Notes: a model not told the origin generated them from the sequence alone. A stretch of 64,000 nt of DNA from Alkalihalophilus marmarensis DSM 21297 (GCF_000474275.2 NZ_ATAE01000042.1:89834-153833), one strand, 5' to 3'. Positions 33,368 to 44,865 are shown, counted from the stretch's first letter. Numbers and translations are program-made.

Positions 33368-34684
33368 ATGAAATATGTAATTATTGGCGGAGATGCTGCC
33401 GGCATGAGTGCAGCGATGCAGATTGTGAGACGCAATAAGGATGCAGACGTTACAACACTTGAGATGGGCGAGCATTATTCCTACGCTCAGTGTGGCCTTC
33501 CATATGCGGTAGGGGGTTTAGTAAAGGGCGGCCTTGATGATTTAGTGGCTCGAGATGTTGAGACGTTTCGCTCAAAATACGGGATCGACGCACGTGTTAA
33601 TCACGAGGTAACCCATGTCGATACAGAAAAGAAGCTCGTTTCAGGTAAAGATTTCAGCGTGCCGTATGACAAATTATTAATCGCCACCGGAGCAAGTCCG
33701 ATCGTTCCTGATTGGGACGGGGCTGACCTTGACGGTATCCATACGATTAAAACGATTCCAGATACAGAAGCCGTCATAAAAGATATGCACAATGATATAC
33801 ATCATATTGCTGTCATTGGCGGCGGTTATATCGGCCTTGAAATGGCTGAGAACTTTGTTGAGCAAGGAAAGAAAGTAACGATGATTGAGCGCGGGCCGCA
33901 GCTTGCTAAAATTTTTGATCAAGAGATGGCGAACTTAATCCATGAGGAAGCAGAAAAACACGGCGTAAAGCTCCTGTTTAATGAGGAAGTGAAAGGATTT
34001 AAAGGAGACAGCCGCGTCGAGGAAATTGTAACTGATAAGCAATCGTTCAAGGTAGATATGGTTATTGTTGCAATCGGTGTGAAGCCTAACACTCACTTTT
34101 TAGAGGATTGCGGCGTGCATTTGCATGAAAATGGCGCTATTCAAGTAAATGGCTATATGGAAACAAATATCCCTGATGTGTATGCGGCTGGCGACTGTGC
34201 CACTCAATACCACCGCATTAAAGAGCATGATGACTTTATCCCGCTTGGTACTCACGCAAATAAGCAAGGACGGATAGCCGGCTTGAATATGGCAGGAGAT
34301 TCAAGAACATTTAAAGGAATCGTCGGTACCTCGATTATGAAATTCTTCTCGCTGACGCTTGGACGGACAGGCCTCTCCCTGAAGGAAGCAGAAGAGCTAC
34401 GTATCCCAACCGAGATTGTGGATGCAGAAATACCACACCACGCTACATACTATCCCGGCTCAGAAATACTGACCATCCGTTTAATGTACCAGCGTCATAC
34501 CGAGCAGCTACTAGGTGCTCAAATCATCGGCAAAGAAGGTGTGGACAAACGGATTGATGTGCTTGCTACTGCCCTTTACCACAAGATGACGATGGAAGAC
34601 CTCGAAAATCTTGACCTGGCTTATGCACCGCCTTATAACGGTGTATGGGATCCCGTTCAGCAGGCTTCAAGACGCAGAGGGTAA
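33368..34684 (+). CDS. CoA-disulfide reductase / NADH oxidase-type flavoprotein
   Basis: A 438-residue pyridine-nucleotide-disulfide oxidoreductase. FAD-binding fold at the N-terminus (VIIGGDAAGMSAA), single catalytic Cys C42 in YAQCGLPY, NAD(P)H-binding fold near residue 150 (AVIGGGYIGLEMAE) and a dimerisation domain. The single Cys, with no CxxxxC pair, is typical of CoA-disulfide reductase and related enzymes. The ATG at 33368 has GAGGTG at good spacing. It is on the plus strand, divergent from prfA, ending in a terminator. The thiol substrate could be CoA or bacillithiol; not decidable here. Confidence 0.88.
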   Translation: MKYVIIGGDAAGMSAAMQIVRRNKDADVTTLEMGEHYSYAQCGLPYAVGGLVKGGLDDLVARDVETFRSKYGIDARVNHEVTHVDTEKKLVSGKDFSVPYDKLLIATGASPIVPDWDGADLDGIHTIKTIPDTEAVIKDMHNDIHHIAVIGGGYIGLEMAENFVEQGKKVTMIERGPQLAKIFDQEMANLIHEEAEKHGVKLLFNEEVKGFKGDSRVEEIVTDKQSFKVDMVIVAIGVKPNTHFLEDCGVHLHENGAIQVNGYMETNIPDVYAAGDCATQYHRIKEHDDFIPLGTHANKQGRIAGLNMAGDSRTFKGIVGTSIMKFFSLTLGRTGLSLKEAEELRIPTEIVDAEIPHHATYYPGSEILTIRLMYQRHTEQLLGAQIIGKEGVDKRIDVLATALYHKMTMEDLENLDLAYAPPYNGVWDPVQQASRRRG

Positions 34685-34711
34685 GAGTCCTAAATAGGGG
34701 CTCTTTTTTTT
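34684..34711 (+). terminator. Terminator of the flavoprotein gene
   Basis: AGAGTCC-TAAATA-GGGGCTCT stem followed by a run of eight T, immediately after the stop codon. Confidence 0.88.
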
Positions 34712-34797
34712 GCGTCTATCTGTTTAATTTTTCTGAAAATAGTGCCGATATACTATATAATTAGTCCTGTAAAGGTTTACATAAGGGGGATTTTATT

Positions 34798-36549
34798 GTG
34801 GTTAAATGGGTTAGAGATATGAATATTCGGCAAAAGCTCGTCATCATTACCTTACTGCTGCTCCTAGTTCCAAGCTTAATTATCGGCCTCACTAGCTACT
34901 TCACTTCAAAAAACAGCTTAGATGAGGTCGGAGCAACTAATATTCAAAACAGTGTCTACATGACTGCCGAGCTTATTAATATCATGCAAACCGAGGTTGA
35001 AAGCGGCGCTCTAACGTTAGAAGAAGCGCAGGAACGGGTGAAGACCGCGATTCTTGGCGAGAGACAAGCTGATGGTACAAGGCCTGTCAATTCGAATATT
35101 GACCTTGGCGAGAACGGCTATATTATCGTGTATGACGAAGCCGGAACATTGGTTGCTCACCCTAATATAGAAGGTGAAAATTTATATAATGTTCAGGATG
35201 TGGAAGGGCAGTATTTTGCTCAAGAGGCGATAGAAGTCGCTCAAGCTGGCGGAGGCTTTACTCGTTATCAATGGGCAATGCCTAACGACCTTAATACAGT
35301 TGCGCCGAAAATTATGTACAATCTTTATGATCCAAATTGGGGGTGGATTATTTCAGGCGGTTCATATATGAGTGACTTTAACGCAGAAGCCAATTCTATT
35401 TTACGTAATATTTTAATTGTACTAAGCGTCTCCTTGCTCATTGGAGGACTCATTATCTACTTTTTCTCAAAGCTATTCTCAGAACGAATTATCCGTGTGG
35501 ATCAGCAGGTGCAGAAGTTAGCAGATGGCCATCTAGAAAGGTATGACCAAGATCAAGGGTATAAAGATGAAATAGGTTCTTTATCTAAAAACGTTCACGT
35601 GATGACGAACCGTTTACGTGAGATGATCAGTCAAATTTCTGATGCTTCTACTCAAGTGGCTGCAACATCTGAACAATTAACAGCCAGCGCCGAAGAGACA
35701 AGCCGGGCTTCAGAACAAATTACCGATTCCATTCAGGAGGTCGCTTCTGCAGGAGACGAACAAGCTGCAGCTGCGAAACAAGCTAGACATTCTACCTCAG
35801 CCATTTTAGATAACATGAATCATATCTCGAGCAGTGTGCAAGCAGTAAACGCGTCCGCTTCTGTGACGAGGGCCAAGTCAGAATCAGGTGGACAGGTTAT
35901 TTTGCAGACAATTAATCAAATGAAGGTCATTGACGACAAAACCGATGAAATTCAAGGTGTCGTACACAGGCTCGGAAGCAAATCAAATGAAATCGAGACG
36001 ATCGTTTCGATGATTACAGCCGTGTCAGAACAAACAAATCTGCTTGCTCTAAATGCAGCGATTGAAGCTGCTCGCGCAGGTGAGCACGGCAGGGGATTTG
36101 CTGTTGTGGCTGATGAGGTGCGAAAGCTTGCCGAGCAGTCAAGCCAGTCTGCGAGCCAAATTAACCACCTAATATTAGATATCCAAAAAGATATTTCACA
36201 ATCGGTCATTTCTATGGAAGCGGGGAAAGCTGCCGTAAAAGACGGGAATGCTCTTGTCGATCAAGCCGGCACAGAGTTTAGCGATATTACCGCATCCATT
36301 AATGAGGTAACATCCCAATTTTCAGACGTTACAAATGCCATTGAAGACATTAAAACAGCAACCGAAGAAATGGCTCATGCGATTGAAGCAGCTTCGCATA
36401 TTGCAGCGAGTTCTTCTGATTACTCACAAAATGTAGCGGCCTCTGCCGAAGAACAAAATGCTACGATGCAAGAGATCAGTGCAGCTTCCAACGTGCTGTC
36501 AGATATGGCAGAATCCCTTCAGGAATCCATTAAACAATTCAAGCTTTAG
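34798..36549 (+). CDS. Methyl-accepting chemotaxis protein with Cache sensor domain
   Basis: A 583-residue chemoreceptor: membrane helix 1 (about 13-35), an extracellular single-Cache domain (about 40-195; [18 protein letters not shown], later [14 protein letters not shown]), membrane helix 2 (about 200-222), HAMP, and a signalling domain with [20 protein letters not shown]. Small organic acids are common ligands of such domains, but the ligand is not known. It starts with GTG behind AAGGGGGA. Not present at this place in B. subtilis. Confidence 0.92.
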   Translation: MVKWVRDMNIRQKLVIITLLLLLVPSLIIGLTSYFTSKNSLDEVGATNIQNSVYMTAELINIMQTEVESGALTLEEAQERVKTAILGERQADGTRPVNSNIDLGENGYIIVYDEAGTLVAHPNIEGENLYNVQDVEGQYFAQEAIEVAQAGGGFTRYQWAMPNDLNTVAPKIMYNLYDPNWGWIISGGSYMSDFNAEANSILRNILIVLSVSLLIGGLIIYFFSKLFSERIIRVDQQVQKLADGHLERYDQDQGYKDEIGSLSKNVHVMTNRLREMISQISDASTQVAATSEQLTASAEETSRASEQITDSIQEVASAGDEQAAAAKQARHSTSAILDNMNHISSSVQAVNASASVTRAKSESGGQVILQTINQMKVIDDKTDEIQGVVHRLGSKSNEIETIVSMITAVSEQTNLLALNAAIEAARAGEHGRGFAVVADEVRKLAEQSSQSASQINHLILDIQKDISQSVISMEAGKAAVKDGNALVDQAGTEFSDITASINEVTSQFSDVTNAIEDIKTATEEMAHAIEAASHIAASSSDYSQNVAASAEEQNATMQEISAASNVLSDMAESLQESIKQFKL

Positions 36550-36555
36550 ACAGAA

Positions 36556-36589
36556 AAACCGCTCGCAGCTCGTAAGCCGCGGGCGGTTT
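36556..36589. terminator. Terminator between convergent genes
   Basis: AAACCGCTCGC-loop-GCGGGCGGTTT forms a GC-rich stem with flanking A and T runs, between the Cache chemoreceptor and the minus-strand lipoprotein gene; it can serve both. Confidence 0.75.
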
Positions 36590-36592
36590 CCA

Positions 36593-37057
36593 TTAACTTT
36601 CGTTTATATGCACTTGATATCTAGGTACTTCAAGTAAAAACGTACGCTTTAATTTATCAAGCTCTGACTGCTTTTCACTGTCGTTCAATCCTTTAGGGAC
36701 GTGAACCGTCACCCAAGCATGATGACCAGCGATCATAACAGATCCAGGATTAAACGGCGATTCGTTTGCTACAACACGGCGCATTAATGATTGGTGATCT
36801 CCCAAGTCCTCATGATAATTATGGGCGGACCGGTAGCTGCTCCCTGTTGTATTTAACTCTCCCATTTGATCAAATGTTTGGGATCTTCGAATCGAACCAT
36901 AGTTAATCGGACCAGGACCCAAGAGACCGTATGTTACTCGCTCCGCGCTCGGGTGCTGATTGTTGCTTTGTGCTTGAACTTCTGGCTCTTCAGGGTTGTT
37001 GCACCCTGTTACCAAAAACATTCCGGCCAAAACTCCCGCTAACCACTTCCTCTTCAT
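36593..37057 (-). CDS. Small lipoprotein, possibly YhcN/YlaJ sporulation type
   Basis: A 154-residue lipoprotein: signal peptide MKRKWLAGVLAGMFLVTGC with lipobox LVTGC, a low-complexity linker, then a domain with AGHHAWVTVHVPKGLN and KRTFLLEVPRYQVHIN. That last pattern resembles YhcN/YlaJ spore lipoproteins; the assignment is tentative. The ATG at 37057 has AGGAGG upstream. It follows tdk by 66 bp. Confidence 0.75.
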   Translation of the reverse strand: MKRKWLAGVLAGMFLVTGCNNPEEPEVQAQSNNQHPSAERVTYGLLGPGPINYGSIRRSQTFDQMGELNTTGSSYRSAHNYHEDLGDHQSLMRRVVANESPFNPGSVMIAGHHAWVTVHVPKGLNDSEKQSELDKLKRTFLLEVPRYQVHINES

Positions 37058-37123
37058 GATGAGCACCTCCTGCAGCGAATCGCTGCATTTATAGGTTGCC
37101 CACATATCTTAAGTTACTCGTTG

Positions 37124-37744
37124 TTAGATTTGACCATGTTTCACAGCGGGGTCAGGTAAGCGTGAAGGCTTATTCGGCACTTCATGACATGTACGGCAGC
37201 GCGGCTCGTATGCTTCTGATGCCCCGACTAAGATAATTGGATCGGTGTAGGAAGCAGGATTGCCATCAATTAAACGCTGTGTTCTGCTTGCAGGCGTTCC
37301 GCAAACCGGGCAGACCGCTTGAAGCTTAGTAACTTCCTCTGCTAATGCCATCAACGGCATAATCGGCCCAAACGGCTCTCCTCTAAAATCTTGATCAAGA
37401 CCTGCGCAAATTACGCGGATGCCGCGGTTTGCCAGCTCATCTGCGACTGCCACGATTCCTTCATCAAAAAACTGCACTTCATCTACTGCTACTACCTGTG
37501 TCTCCGGCAGTACGTGCTCAAGAATATCAACGGACATGCGCACTGGCATCGCACACACCTTTGTTCCATTATGGGAAACCACTTCTTCCTCACTGTAGCG
37601 GTTATCAATCGCTGGTTTAAACACTTGTACTTTCAGCTTCCCAAAGCTTACTCTTCTTACCCGGCGAATAAGCTCTTCTGATTTTCCTGAGAACATACTT
37701 CCACAGATTACTTCTAAACGGCCTTCATGCCCCGTCACACGCAT
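37124..37744 (-). CDS. tdk: Thymidine kinase
   Basis: Phosphorylates thymidine to dTMP. The 206-residue type II TK has the P-loop [11 protein letters not shown], the acidic [11 protein letters not shown] segment and a C-terminal zinc ribbon formed by CPVCG and CRTCHE. The gene order rho-rpmE-tdk is the Bacillus norm. AAGGTGGGGG precedes the ATG. Confidence 0.96.
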   Translation of the reverse strand: MRVTGHEGRLEVICGSMFSGKSEELIRRVRRVSFGKLKVQVFKPAIDNRYSEEEVVSHNGTKVCAMPVRMSVDILEHVLPETQVVAVDEVQFFDEGIVAVADELANRGIRVICAGLDQDFRGEPFGPIMPLMALAEEVTKLQAVCPVCGTPASRTQRLIDGNPASYTDPIILVGASEAYEPRCRTCHEVPNKPSRLPDPAVKHGQI

Positions 37745-37897
37745 AGTTTTCCCCCACCTTACAACAAATAATCTTTAACCTGCTTGTCTAAAGATCGATT
37801 GATCCCTTAAGCATAGCATCTCAATTTATTTAAACATTCATTTTGACATGTAATGGATTCTCATTTTACTTTATAGGATATGCTGATTTGAATGAAT

Positions 37898-38022
37898 TGC
37901 GCATATTTAGGTATTAATTGCATTGTTGAAGCGCTGATTACGCCGGTTCAAGCTATTATTGCGTCGCTTCGCAATTGTTATGCGTCTATTCCGCTCATAA
38001 TTACGCCCATGCAGTCCGCGCA
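37898..38022 (+). repeat. 21-bp phased repeat array C, irregular copy
   Basis: Units start at 37898, 37919, 37939, 37960, 37981 and 38002 (steps 21, 20, 21, 21, 21). Cores are TGCG, TGCA, TACG, TGCG, TGCG and TACG. The unit at 37939 is TACGCCGGTT, the variant that ends the other arrays. A possible TGCT unit lies 17 bp to the left. The array ends about 28 bp before the rpmE terminator and fills much of the 352-bp tdk-rpmE gap. Confidence 0.7.
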
Positions 38023-38049
38023 AATTCCGCTTTACCCCCCACCAGGTGC

Positions 38050-38083
38050 AAAAAAAACAGGCAAGTGCAGTGCGCTTGCCTGT
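38050..38083 (-). terminator. Terminator of the L31 gene
   Basis: ACAGGCAAG-loop-CTTGCCTGT stem followed by TTTTTTTT on the minus strand, 14 bp after the stop codon. Confidence 0.9.
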
Positions 38084-38096
38084 TCGCATATCCAGT

Positions 38097-38342
38097 TTAC
38101 TTCATGTTGTATTTCTTCTTGAAACGATCAACACGTCCACCAACATCGTTAAGCTTCTGCTTACCAGTGTAGAATGGGTGCGAATCTGAACTGATCTCAA
38201 CTTTTAGAAGCGGGTATGTGTTACCATCTTCCCACTCAATTGTTTCAGCAGAACCTTTAGTAGAACCGCTTAGAAACTTAAAACCAGTACTTGTATCCAT
38301 GAAAACCACTTTTTGATATCCTGGGTGAATACCTTGTTTCAT
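38097..38342 (-). CDS. rpmE2: 50S ribosomal protein L31 type B
   Basis: An 81-residue L31. It has the type B pattern ([20 protein letters not shown] at the start, [20 protein letters not shown] in the middle) and no Cys at all, so no zinc site. B. subtilis has a zinc-binding type A L31 (rpmE) at this position between rho and tdk, with the zinc-free type elsewhere and induced by zinc starvation. The ATG at 38342 has AAGGAG upstream and gives the canonical N-terminus. Confidence 0.93.
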   Translation of the reverse strand: MKQGIHPGYQKVVFMDTSTGFKFLSGSTKGSAETIEWEDGNTYPLLKVEISSDSHPFYTGKQKLNDVGGRVDRFKKKYNMK

Positions 38343-38519
38343 TGATTTCATCTCCTTCCGCCCTGAATCTCTTCGAAACAGAGTTATCTAATCACACATG
38401 ACGAAATTATATCAAGCCAAGCCTTGTTTTGCAACTGTATTTTCGATGATTTTATACGTTGTTACCCACGATTCTTCATAAAACCGCATCATAGCAGTTT
38501 TCTGCATCATCTATTTACA

Positions 38520-39794
38520 TTATTTTCTTCGGCTCGCACCTGACATATCTTTTTCCATTTCGCTGAAAAAGTCTGCATTCGTCTTGGTATCTTTCACCCG
38601 CTTAATGAATTGATCGACAAAATCATGCGAATCATTCATTGTCTTACGGATCGCCCATAGCTTGTCTAACTGATCTTTTGGCATAAGAAGCTCTTCTTTT
38701 CTTGTACCCGAACGGCGGATATCGATTGATGGGAAGATACGGCGCTCAGCCAATTTACGATCAAGATGAAGCTCCATATTTCCTGTTCCTTTAAACTCTT
38801 CATAAATGACATCATCCATGCGCGATCCTGTTTCTACAAGAGCTGTAGCAAGGATTGTTAAGCTTCCGCCTTCTTCAATATTACGCGCAGCACCGAAGAA
38901 ACGTTTAGGACGATGGAACGCAGCCGGGTCAATACCACCGGATAGTGTACGTCCGCTTGGCGGAATGACTAAGTTATAGGCACGTGCAAGACGAGTAATA
39001 CTATCCATTAAAATGACAACATCTTTACGATGCTCAACCAAGCGCATCGCGCGCTCAAGCACAAGCTCAGCAACTTTAATATGATTTTCCGGAACCTCAT
39101 CAAATGTTGAACTAACGACTTCGCCTTTTACCGAACGCTCAATATCGGTTACTTCCTCGGGGCGTTCATCAATTAACAGTACGATCAATTCCACATCAGG
39201 GTGGTTTTCTGCAATACTGTTGGCTACTTCTTTCATAAGAGATGTTTTACCAGCTTTAGGAGGTGCAACAATCAATCCACGCTGCCCGAAACCTACAGGA
39301 GAAATCATATTAATGATACGAGAAGATACTCGGCCTGGAGCTGTCTCAAGTTCAATTTTTTGTTCAGGGTATAAAGGTGTTAAGGCAGGGAAATGAGGAC
39401 GTTCCTTCGATGTTTCAGGTGCATCACCGTTTACTGCTTCTACATGCAGAAGTCCGTGGTAACGTTCGTTTTCCTTTGGAGGTCTTACTTTACCGGATAC
39501 CTTGTCTCCGTTACGCAAGTCGAACCTGCGAATTTGAGAGGCTGAGATATAAATATCTTCAGAACTTGGCATGTAATTAATTGGTCTTAAAAATCCAAAT
39601 CCTTCAGATTGAATGATCTCAAGGACACCTTCCATAAACATCAAACCATCTTTTTCAGCTTGACCTTTTAAAATCGCAAAAATAAGTTCACGTTTTGTAA
39701 GTTTACTATAATAAGAGACTTTGTATTGCTTAGCTAACTCATAAAGCTCTTTTAGCTTCATTTTTTCTAAATCTGCAATATTGACACTGCTCAT
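38520..39794 (-). CDS. rho: Transcription termination factor Rho
   Basis: Hexameric RNA helicase for Rho-dependent termination. The 424-residue protein has the N-terminal helical and OB-fold RNA-binding domains ([19 protein letters not shown]) and the ATPase domain with P-loop APPKAGKT near residue 180 and Q/R loop regions. There is no large insertion. The 265-bp region upstream holds only an AT-rich leader with a short direct repeat of ATCAATATAAAT at 39909 and 39924. Confidence 0.97.
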   Translation of the reverse strand: MSSVNIADLEKMKLKELYELAKQYKVSYYSKLTKRELIFAILKGQAEKDGLMFMEGVLEIIQSEGFGFLRPINYMPSSEDIYISASQIRRFDLRNGDKVSGKVRPPKENERYHGLLHVEAVNGDAPETSKERPHFPALTPLYPEQKIELETAPGRVSSRIINMISPVGFGQRGLIVAPPKAGKTSLMKEVANSIAENHPDVELIVLLIDERPEEVTDIERSVKGEVVSSTFDEVPENHIKVAELVLERAMRLVEHRKDVVILMDSITRLARAYNLVIPPSGRTLSGGIDPAAFHRPKRFFGAARNIEEGGSLTILATALVETGSRMDDVIYEEFKGTGNMELHLDRKLAERRIFPSIDIRRSGTRKEELLMPKDQLDKLWAIRKTMNDSHDFVDQFIKRVKDTKTNADFFSEMEKDMSGASRRK

Positions 39795-40023
39795 TATTCC
39801 ACCACACTCTAATCATAATAAAAAGTAAGATCCTTTTTAGTAGGTTGTAGTAGTATAAGTAAAAGATCCGTACTTTTTTTCGAACTAATAAAAATACATT
39901 AATTATTGATCAATATAAATTACATCAATATAAATACTTGTATCATTGTACCCCATTAGATCAAATATATTCAAGGAACATTTTCCTTACAAATAGTCGG
40001 TAGGAAGCGTAGAGATAAAGAAT

Positions 40024-40048
40024 GAAAGCTAGACAGGTGTCTAGCTTT
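40024..40048 (-). terminator. Terminator of glpX
   Basis: AAAGCTAGAC-ACCTGT-CTAGCTTT hairpin on the minus strand, 12 bp after the glpX stop; the T tract after it is broken. Confidence 0.65.
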
Positions 40049-40059
40049 CGTCACTATGT

Positions 40060-41025
40060 TTATTTAATAACAAGGCCTGGCTTCTTCTTCATACTGTGTG
40101 TCCCATCGACAAAGCGGACTGTGCCTGACTTTGCACGCATAACGAGTGATTGTGTTGTTGCACGGCTTCCCTTATAATAAACGCCTTTTAATAACTCGCC
40201 ATCAGTTACACCTGTTGCAGCAAAAATACAATCGTCCCCTTTAACAAGGTCATCCATCAATAGGACTTTGTTAAAGTTTTCAATTCCCATCTTTCTGCAG
40301 CGTTCTTCTTCTGCTTCATTTTGCGGGAGAAGACGGCCTTGCAATTCGCCTCCAAGACATTTTAAGCCTACTGCAGCAAGAACTCCTTCAGGTGCTCCTC
40401 CTGAACCAAGCAATAAGTCTACCCCTGTGTCATCAAAGGCTGTATTAACAGCAGCTGCAACATCACCATCCGGAAGCAGTTTAATACGCGCTCCTGCTTC
40501 GCGAATCTCATGAATGATTCTCGCGTGACGCTCACGGTTTAGAATCGTTACTACGAGATCCTCAATATCTTTATTCTTCGCACGAGCAACAGCCTTTAAG
40601 TTATCGATAATCGGAGCGTCGATATCAATTTGGCCGACAGATTCCGGTCCGACTGCAATTTTATCCATGTACATATCAGGTGCATGCAGAAGGTTTCCAT
40701 GATCAGCAACCGCAAGAACAGCTAGTGCATTCCATTGACCTGAAGCAACGATATTTGTACCTTCAAGCGGATCGACTGCTACATCCACACGCGGGCCATA
40801 GCCATTACCAAGCTTCTCCCCGATATAGAGCATAGGAGCCTCATCCATCTCTCCTTCCCCAATGACCACTGTTCCTTTCATTGGGATTGTATCAAATACA
40901 TCTCGCATTGCTTCTGTTGCGGCACGATCCGCTTCTTCTTTATTGCCAAGACCCATCCAGCGGCCTGAAGCAAGAGCCGCGGCTTCTGTGACGCGGACTA
41001 GCTCCATTGATAAACTTCTCTCCAT
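40060..41025 (-). CDS. glpX: Fructose-1,6-bisphosphatase class II (GlpX)
   Basis: Gluconeogenic phosphatase producing fructose-6-phosphate. The 321-residue protein has [15 protein letters not shown] and [10 protein letters not shown], the metal- and substrate-binding signatures of class II FBPases. In B. subtilis it is ywjI. It follows murZ by 30 bp and shares its transcript. Confidence 0.95.
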   Translation of the reverse strand: MERSLSMELVRVTEAAALASGRWMGLGNKEEADRAATEAMRDVFDTIPMKGTVVIGEGEMDEAPMLYIGEKLGNGYGPRVDVAVDPLEGTNIVASGQWNALAVLAVADHGNLLHAPDMYMDKIAVGPESVGQIDIDAPIIDNLKAVARAKNKDIEDLVVTILNRERHARIIHEIREAGARIKLLPDGDVAAAVNTAFDDTGVDLLLGSGGAPEGVLAAVGLKCLGGELQGRLLPQNEAEEERCRKMGIENFNKVLLMDDLVKGDDCIFAATGVTDGELLKGVYYKGSRATTQSLVMRAKSGTVRFVDGTHSMKKKPGLVIK

Positions 41026-41055
41026 CTCTACCCTCTCCCTTATTGCATCTTCCGT

Positions 41056-42345
41056 CTAGCTTTTTACTTGATCCATCTCATCTTCCGTTAACTTTTCACG
41101 CCAAAGCTTTGCTCCTAAGCCGAGCAGCTTTTTCTCGAGGTTTTCATAGCCGCGGTCTACATGTTCAAGACCTGAGAGCTCTGTTACTCCTTCAGCTGTG
41201 AGGCCCGCTACAACAAGAGCCGCGCCTGCGCGAAGATCACTTGCCCGCACTTTTGCGCCTTGAAGCGGCGTTTTCCCATTAATAATGGCTGAGCGTCCTT
41301 CTACTTTTACATTAGCTCCCATTCTTCTTAACTCATCAATATGCTTAAAACGGGCATTATAAATAGTATCAGTTACAATACTTGTTCCGCTTGCTTGAGT
41401 TAAAAGAGTGGTGAATGGCTGCTGCAGGTCAGTCGGAAAACCTGGGTAAACAAGCGTTTTTATATCAACGCCTTTTTTCTCCCCTGTGTTATGGATCAAT
41501 ACTTGATCATCATTCGTTTCAACCGAAACACCCATCTCGCGTAATTTTGCGATAAGGGAATCGACGTGATAAGGAATAATATTGTCAATGATCACCTTTT
41601 GTCCGATTGCTGCTGCGAGGATCATATACGTGCCTGCCTCAATTCGATCTGGAATAATTGAATGGCGGCATCCTTTTAGAGAATCGACTCCATCAATACG
41701 AATCACATTCGTTCCTGCACCTTTAATCTTAGCGCCCATGCTCGTTAACAACGTAGCCACATCAATGATTTCAGGCTCTTTGGCAGCATTTTCAATGATC
41801 GTCTGTCCTTTAGCCCGTACGGCTGCCAGCATAATATTAATTGTTGCTCCGACACTGACAACATCTAAATAAATCCGTGCACCACGAAGCTCTTCAGCCC
41901 TCAGATAAATGGCTCCCTGCTCATTGGTTACACGTGCACCAAGTGCTTCAAACCCTTTAATATGCTGGTCAATCGGACGAGGCCCAAGGTTGCACCCTCC
42001 AGGCAATCCGATTACGGCTTTGTTAAATTTACCAAGCATAGCTCCCATTAAATAATAAGAGGCACGCAGCTTCTTCACTTTGCCGTTTGGAAGCGGCATG
42101 GCAATCATGTTTGACGGATCAATTTTAATCTCTTGGTCCGCAAGCGAAAGCTCCACCTCTCCGCCAATTTCACGCAGTAAATCCCCTAAAAGCTGGACAT
42201 CTGAAATGCCAGGCAAATTATCAATGGTAACCGGCGTATCTGCTAAAATAGCCGCCGGGATTAACGCGACTGCACTGTTTTTTGCACCACTAATCTGTAC
42301 GGTACCCTCAAGCGGATGACCGCCTTCAATCATAAGTTTTTCCAT
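41056..42345 (-). CDS. murZ: UDP-N-acetylglucosamine 1-carboxyvinyltransferase MurZ (MurAB)
   Basis: Second MurA paralogue of the window: same enolpyruvyl transfer, usually the minor or stress-induced enzyme. 429 residues from the ATG at 42345 (AAGGG eight bases upstream). K22-N23 (GAKNSAVAL) and C118 in [11 protein letters not shown] are intact, so it should be active. Positioned between ywjH and glpX as in B. subtilis. Confidence 0.95.
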   Translation of the reverse strand: MEKLMIEGGHPLEGTVQISGAKNSAVALIPAAILADTPVTIDNLPGISDVQLLGDLLREIGGEVELSLADQEIKIDPSNMIAMPLPNGKVKKLRASYYLMGAMLGKFNKAVIGLPGGCNLGPRPIDQHIKGFEALGARVTNEQGAIYLRAEELRGARIYLDVVSVGATINIMLAAVRAKGQTIIENAAKEPEIIDVATLLTSMGAKIKGAGTNVIRIDGVDSLKGCRHSIIPDRIEAGTYMILAAAIGQKVIIDNIIPYHVDSLIAKLREMGVSVETNDDQVLIHNTGEKKGVDIKTLVYPGFPTDLQQPFTTLLTQASGTSIVTDTIYNARFKHIDELRRMGANVKVEGRSAIINGKTPLQGAKVRASDLRAGAALVVAGLTAEGVTELSGLEHVDRGYENLEKKLLGLGAKLWREKLTEDEMDQVKS

Positions 42346-42501
42346 AACCGCATCCCTTCCAACCATACTCACGATTACTAGATAGACGTATAGTTACGTT
42401 TGTATCCATTATACCCAAAGATAGGAAAAAGTAACGAAGTGAGTTGTCACATTTTAACGATTAATACCGTTTGATGTCACTAAAAGCAGGCCTGTTGTGA
42501 A

Positions 42502-43140
42502 TTAGCGATTATTCCAATCTGCTAAAAACTTTTCAATTCCTTGATCTGTTAACGGATGCTTTGTCAGCTGCTTAATCACGTTAAATGGAATTGTTGCAAT
42601 ATGCGCACCGCGCGCTGCCGCTTCTGTTACATGGACCGGATGGCGTACAGATGCTGCAATAATTTCTGTAGGAATATTATGAACATCAAATATATCAGCA
42701 ATTTGAGAAATTAAGTTTAATCCGTCGTGTCCGATATCATCAAGTCTTCCAAGGAAAGGCGATACATACGTCGCACCAGCTCTAGCCGCAAGCAATGCTT
42801 GAACAGCAGAGAAAACAAGAGTGACATTCGTTTTAATATTAAGCTCAGAGAAAGCATGAACTGCTTTAAGGCCTTCTGTTGTCATTGGAACCTTCACTGT
42901 AATATTCGGTGCGATAGCAGCAAGTTCCTTCCCTTCTTTAATCATTCCTTCTGCATCAAGTGCTATAACTTCTGCACTTACTGAATCTGATACGATCTCA
43001 GTAATTTCGCGAAGACGGTCGTGAAAGTCTACTCCCTCTTTAGCAACAAGTGACGGGTTTGTTGTCACACCTGCTAAAATACCAAGCTCTTTTGCTTCAC
43101 GAATATCATCTATGTTTGCAGTATCAATAAAAAATTTCAT
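42502..43140 (-). CDS. ywjH: Transaldolase / fructose-6-phosphate aldolase-type protein
   Basis: A 212-residue small transaldolase ([16 protein letters not shown]; Schiff-base Lys in [12 protein letters not shown] near residue 85). It links the pentose phosphate pathway to glycolysis. The ATG at 43140 follows GAGGTG and gives the same length as B. subtilis YwjH. It is in the fbaA-ywjH-murZ-glpX order; a cre-like site lies upstream. Confidence 0.93.
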   Translation of the reverse strand: MKFFIDTANIDDIREAKELGILAGVTTNPSLVAKEGVDFHDRLREITEIVSDSVSAEVIALDAEGMIKEGKELAAIAPNITVKVPMTTEGLKAVHAFSELNIKTNVTLVFSAVQALLAARAGATYVSPFLGRLDDIGHDGLNLISQIADIFDVHNIPTEIIAASVRHPVHVTEAAARGAHIATIPFNVIKQLTKHPLTDQGIEKFLADWNNR

Positions 43141-43175
43141 GCTCATCACCTCAAGGAAAAAGTATATGCGCTCTA

Positions 43176-43189
43176 TGTAAACGCTATTA
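43176..43189. promoter_or_regulatory. cre-like site upstream of ywjH
   Basis: TGTAAACGCTATTA matches the cre consensus TGWNANCGNTNWCA at all defined positions but one. A TATAAT at about 43219-43224 on the minus strand could be the ywjH -10, which would put this site just downstream of the start of transcription. Confidence 0.4.
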
Positions 43190-43322
43190 GAATTACTTAT
43201 CTGACTTGTAATCGCTTACTGATTATAGTAAAAAAATATCGAGTGATAATATAGAGTAATAAAACCGTTATTAGTTGAATAAAAATTTGGCAGGTTTTGA
43301 CGAAATTAGTCTTTAAAATGAC

Positions 43323-43354
43323 GTTAAAAGCAGCTCAAGTGAACTGCTTTTAAC
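43323..43354 (-). terminator. Terminator of fbaA
   Basis: GTTAAAAGCAG-loop-CTGCTTTTAAC, an eleven-pair stem with its T run inside the descending arm, 15 bp after the fbaA stop codon. Confidence 0.8.
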
Positions 43355-43368
43355 GACTAACCTATTTA

Positions 43369-44232
43369 TTATGCTTTGTTTGAAGAACCAAACTCACGCA
43401 TTTTGCCTTGTACTGTTTCTTTAATTGCTTCACGAGCTGGTCCTAAGAATTTACGTGGATCGTACTCGTTTGGCTTAGCAGCTAGTGTTTCACGAATAGC
43501 TTTAGCAGAAGCAATTTGGCTTTCTGTATTTACATTGATTTTAGCATGTCCAAATTCAATTGCTTTTTGAACATCTTTTGTTGGGATACCTGTTCCGCCG
43601 TGAAGTACAAGCGGAATACCAACTAAACCATCGATTTCTTTCATGTGATCGAAACCAAGGTTTGGCTCACCTTTATAAGGGCCGTGTACTGAACCTAGTG
43701 CTGGTGCAAAGCAGTCAACACCTGTTGCTTCAACTAGCTCTTTACACTCAGATGGAATCGCATATGCTGCTTCAGCATCATCAACGATTAGGTCATCTTC
43801 TTGTCCACCAATGCGGCCAAGCTCAGCTTCAACAGAAACTCCAAGAGCATGTGCAACATCAACTACACGCTTAGTAAGCGCGATGTTTTCTTCTAGTGGA
43901 TAGTGAGAGCCATCAATCATTACAGATGTGAATCCTGCATGGATCGCCTCAACACATTTTTCAAAGCTTGAACCATGATCTAAGTGAATCGCTACAGGAA
44001 CTGTCACATTGTACTCTTCCATAAGTGATTCAACCATTTTCACTACAGTCTTGAAGCCGCCCATGTAACGTGCAGCACCTTCTGATACACCACAGATTAC
44101 TGGAGAGTTCTCTTCTTGTGCAGCTTGCAGGATTGCTTGAGTGAACTCAAGGTTGTTTAAGTTAAATTGGCCAACAGCGTAGCCTTCCGCCTTTGCTTTA
44201 TTAAGCATGTCTTTCATTGAAACTAAAGGCAT
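43369..44232 (-). CDS. fbaA: Class II fructose-1,6-bisphosphate aldolase
   Basis: Zinc-dependent glycolytic and gluconeogenic aldolase. From the ATG at 44232 (AAAGGAGG upstream) the protein is 287 residues with the metal-binding [11 protein letters not shown] and the VLHGGTGIP loop. Located between spo0F and ywjH. A TGCTATAAT extended -10 lies about 180 bp upstream, so the leader is long. Confidence 0.96.
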   Translation of the reverse strand: MPLVSMKDMLNKAKAEGYAVGQFNLNNLEFTQAILQAAQEENSPVICGVSEGAARYMGGFKTVVKMVESLMEEYNVTVPVAIHLDHGSSFEKCVEAIHAGFTSVMIDGSHYPLEENIALTKRVVDVAHALGVSVEAELGRIGGQEDDLIVDDAEAAYAIPSECKELVEATGVDCFAPALGSVHGPYKGEPNLGFDHMKEIDGLVGIPLVLHGGTGIPTKDVQKAIEFGHAKINVNTESQIASAKAIRETLAAKPNEYDPRKFLGPAREAIKETVQGKMREFGSSNKA

Positions 44233-44411
44233 CGTACATCCTCCTTTATGTGTGAGCATTCATAGATATCTGTGTCCGTCTAAGCGAGCATACTACACCA
44301 TATCCATTATCAAGATTCCCGAATACAACAATTACTATCCAATTGAGCATGCACCCAATCGGGTATGTAGATGAGATCTTGTTTTTCCGCTCGTTTAGTT
44401 TGAACGTGTTC

Positions 44412-44417
44412 ATTATA
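44412..44417 (-). promoter_or_regulatory. Extended -10 promoter of fbaA
   Basis: TGCTATAAT on the minus strand (TGn plus a perfect TATAAT), no convincing -35. Just downstream is the inverted repeat TGAAC-AC-GTTCA. The mRNA leader would be about 175 bases. Confidence 0.45.
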
Positions 44418-44502
44418 GCATACTCACCAGGAATTACACCCTTTTGCAAAGGAGAATCGACAAGTTTTTATAAGTAAACGCTTCCTTTTATATAGAACTC
44501 TT

Positions 44503-44865
44503 TTATGAGGTAACTAAGTGGTCTTTAATCACTTTTCTCACATCATCAATATCGAATGGTTTGGCAAAATGAGTAATCGCTCCAAGCTGCATCGCTTCAT
44601 TAATTAAATTCAGCTCACCATATGCTGTCATCATGATCACTTGTACTTCCTCATGCTTTTCTTTAATACGGCGAAGAATCTCAAGCCCGTCCATGCCAGG
44701 GATCTTCATATCAAGCAGCACTAGATCAGGTGACTCTTCTTCTACTACTTTTAGTGCTTGCACCCCATTTGCCGCTTGGTACAATTGATACCCATCCTTT
44801 TGAAGGATCTCACTTAATAACACACGAATGCCATACTGATCATCTACAACTAATACTTTATGCAT
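44503..44865 (-). CDS. spo0F: Sporulation response regulator Spo0F
   Basis: Single-domain response regulator of the sporulation phosphorelay, which passes phosphate from sensor kinases to Spo0B. 120 residues with acidic pair D8-D9, phosphorylation site D52 ([13 protein letters not shown]), T80 and K102 (FAKPFD). The ATG at 44865 has AAGGAGG upstream. Promoter sites of the sporulation type are visible upstream. Confidence 0.96.
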   Translation of the reverse strand: MHKVLVVDDQYGIRVLLSEILQKDGYQLYQAANGVQALKVVEEESPDLVLLDMKIPGMDGLEILRRIKEKHEEVQVIMMTAYGELNLINEAMQLGAITHFAKPFDIDDVRKVIKDHLVTS

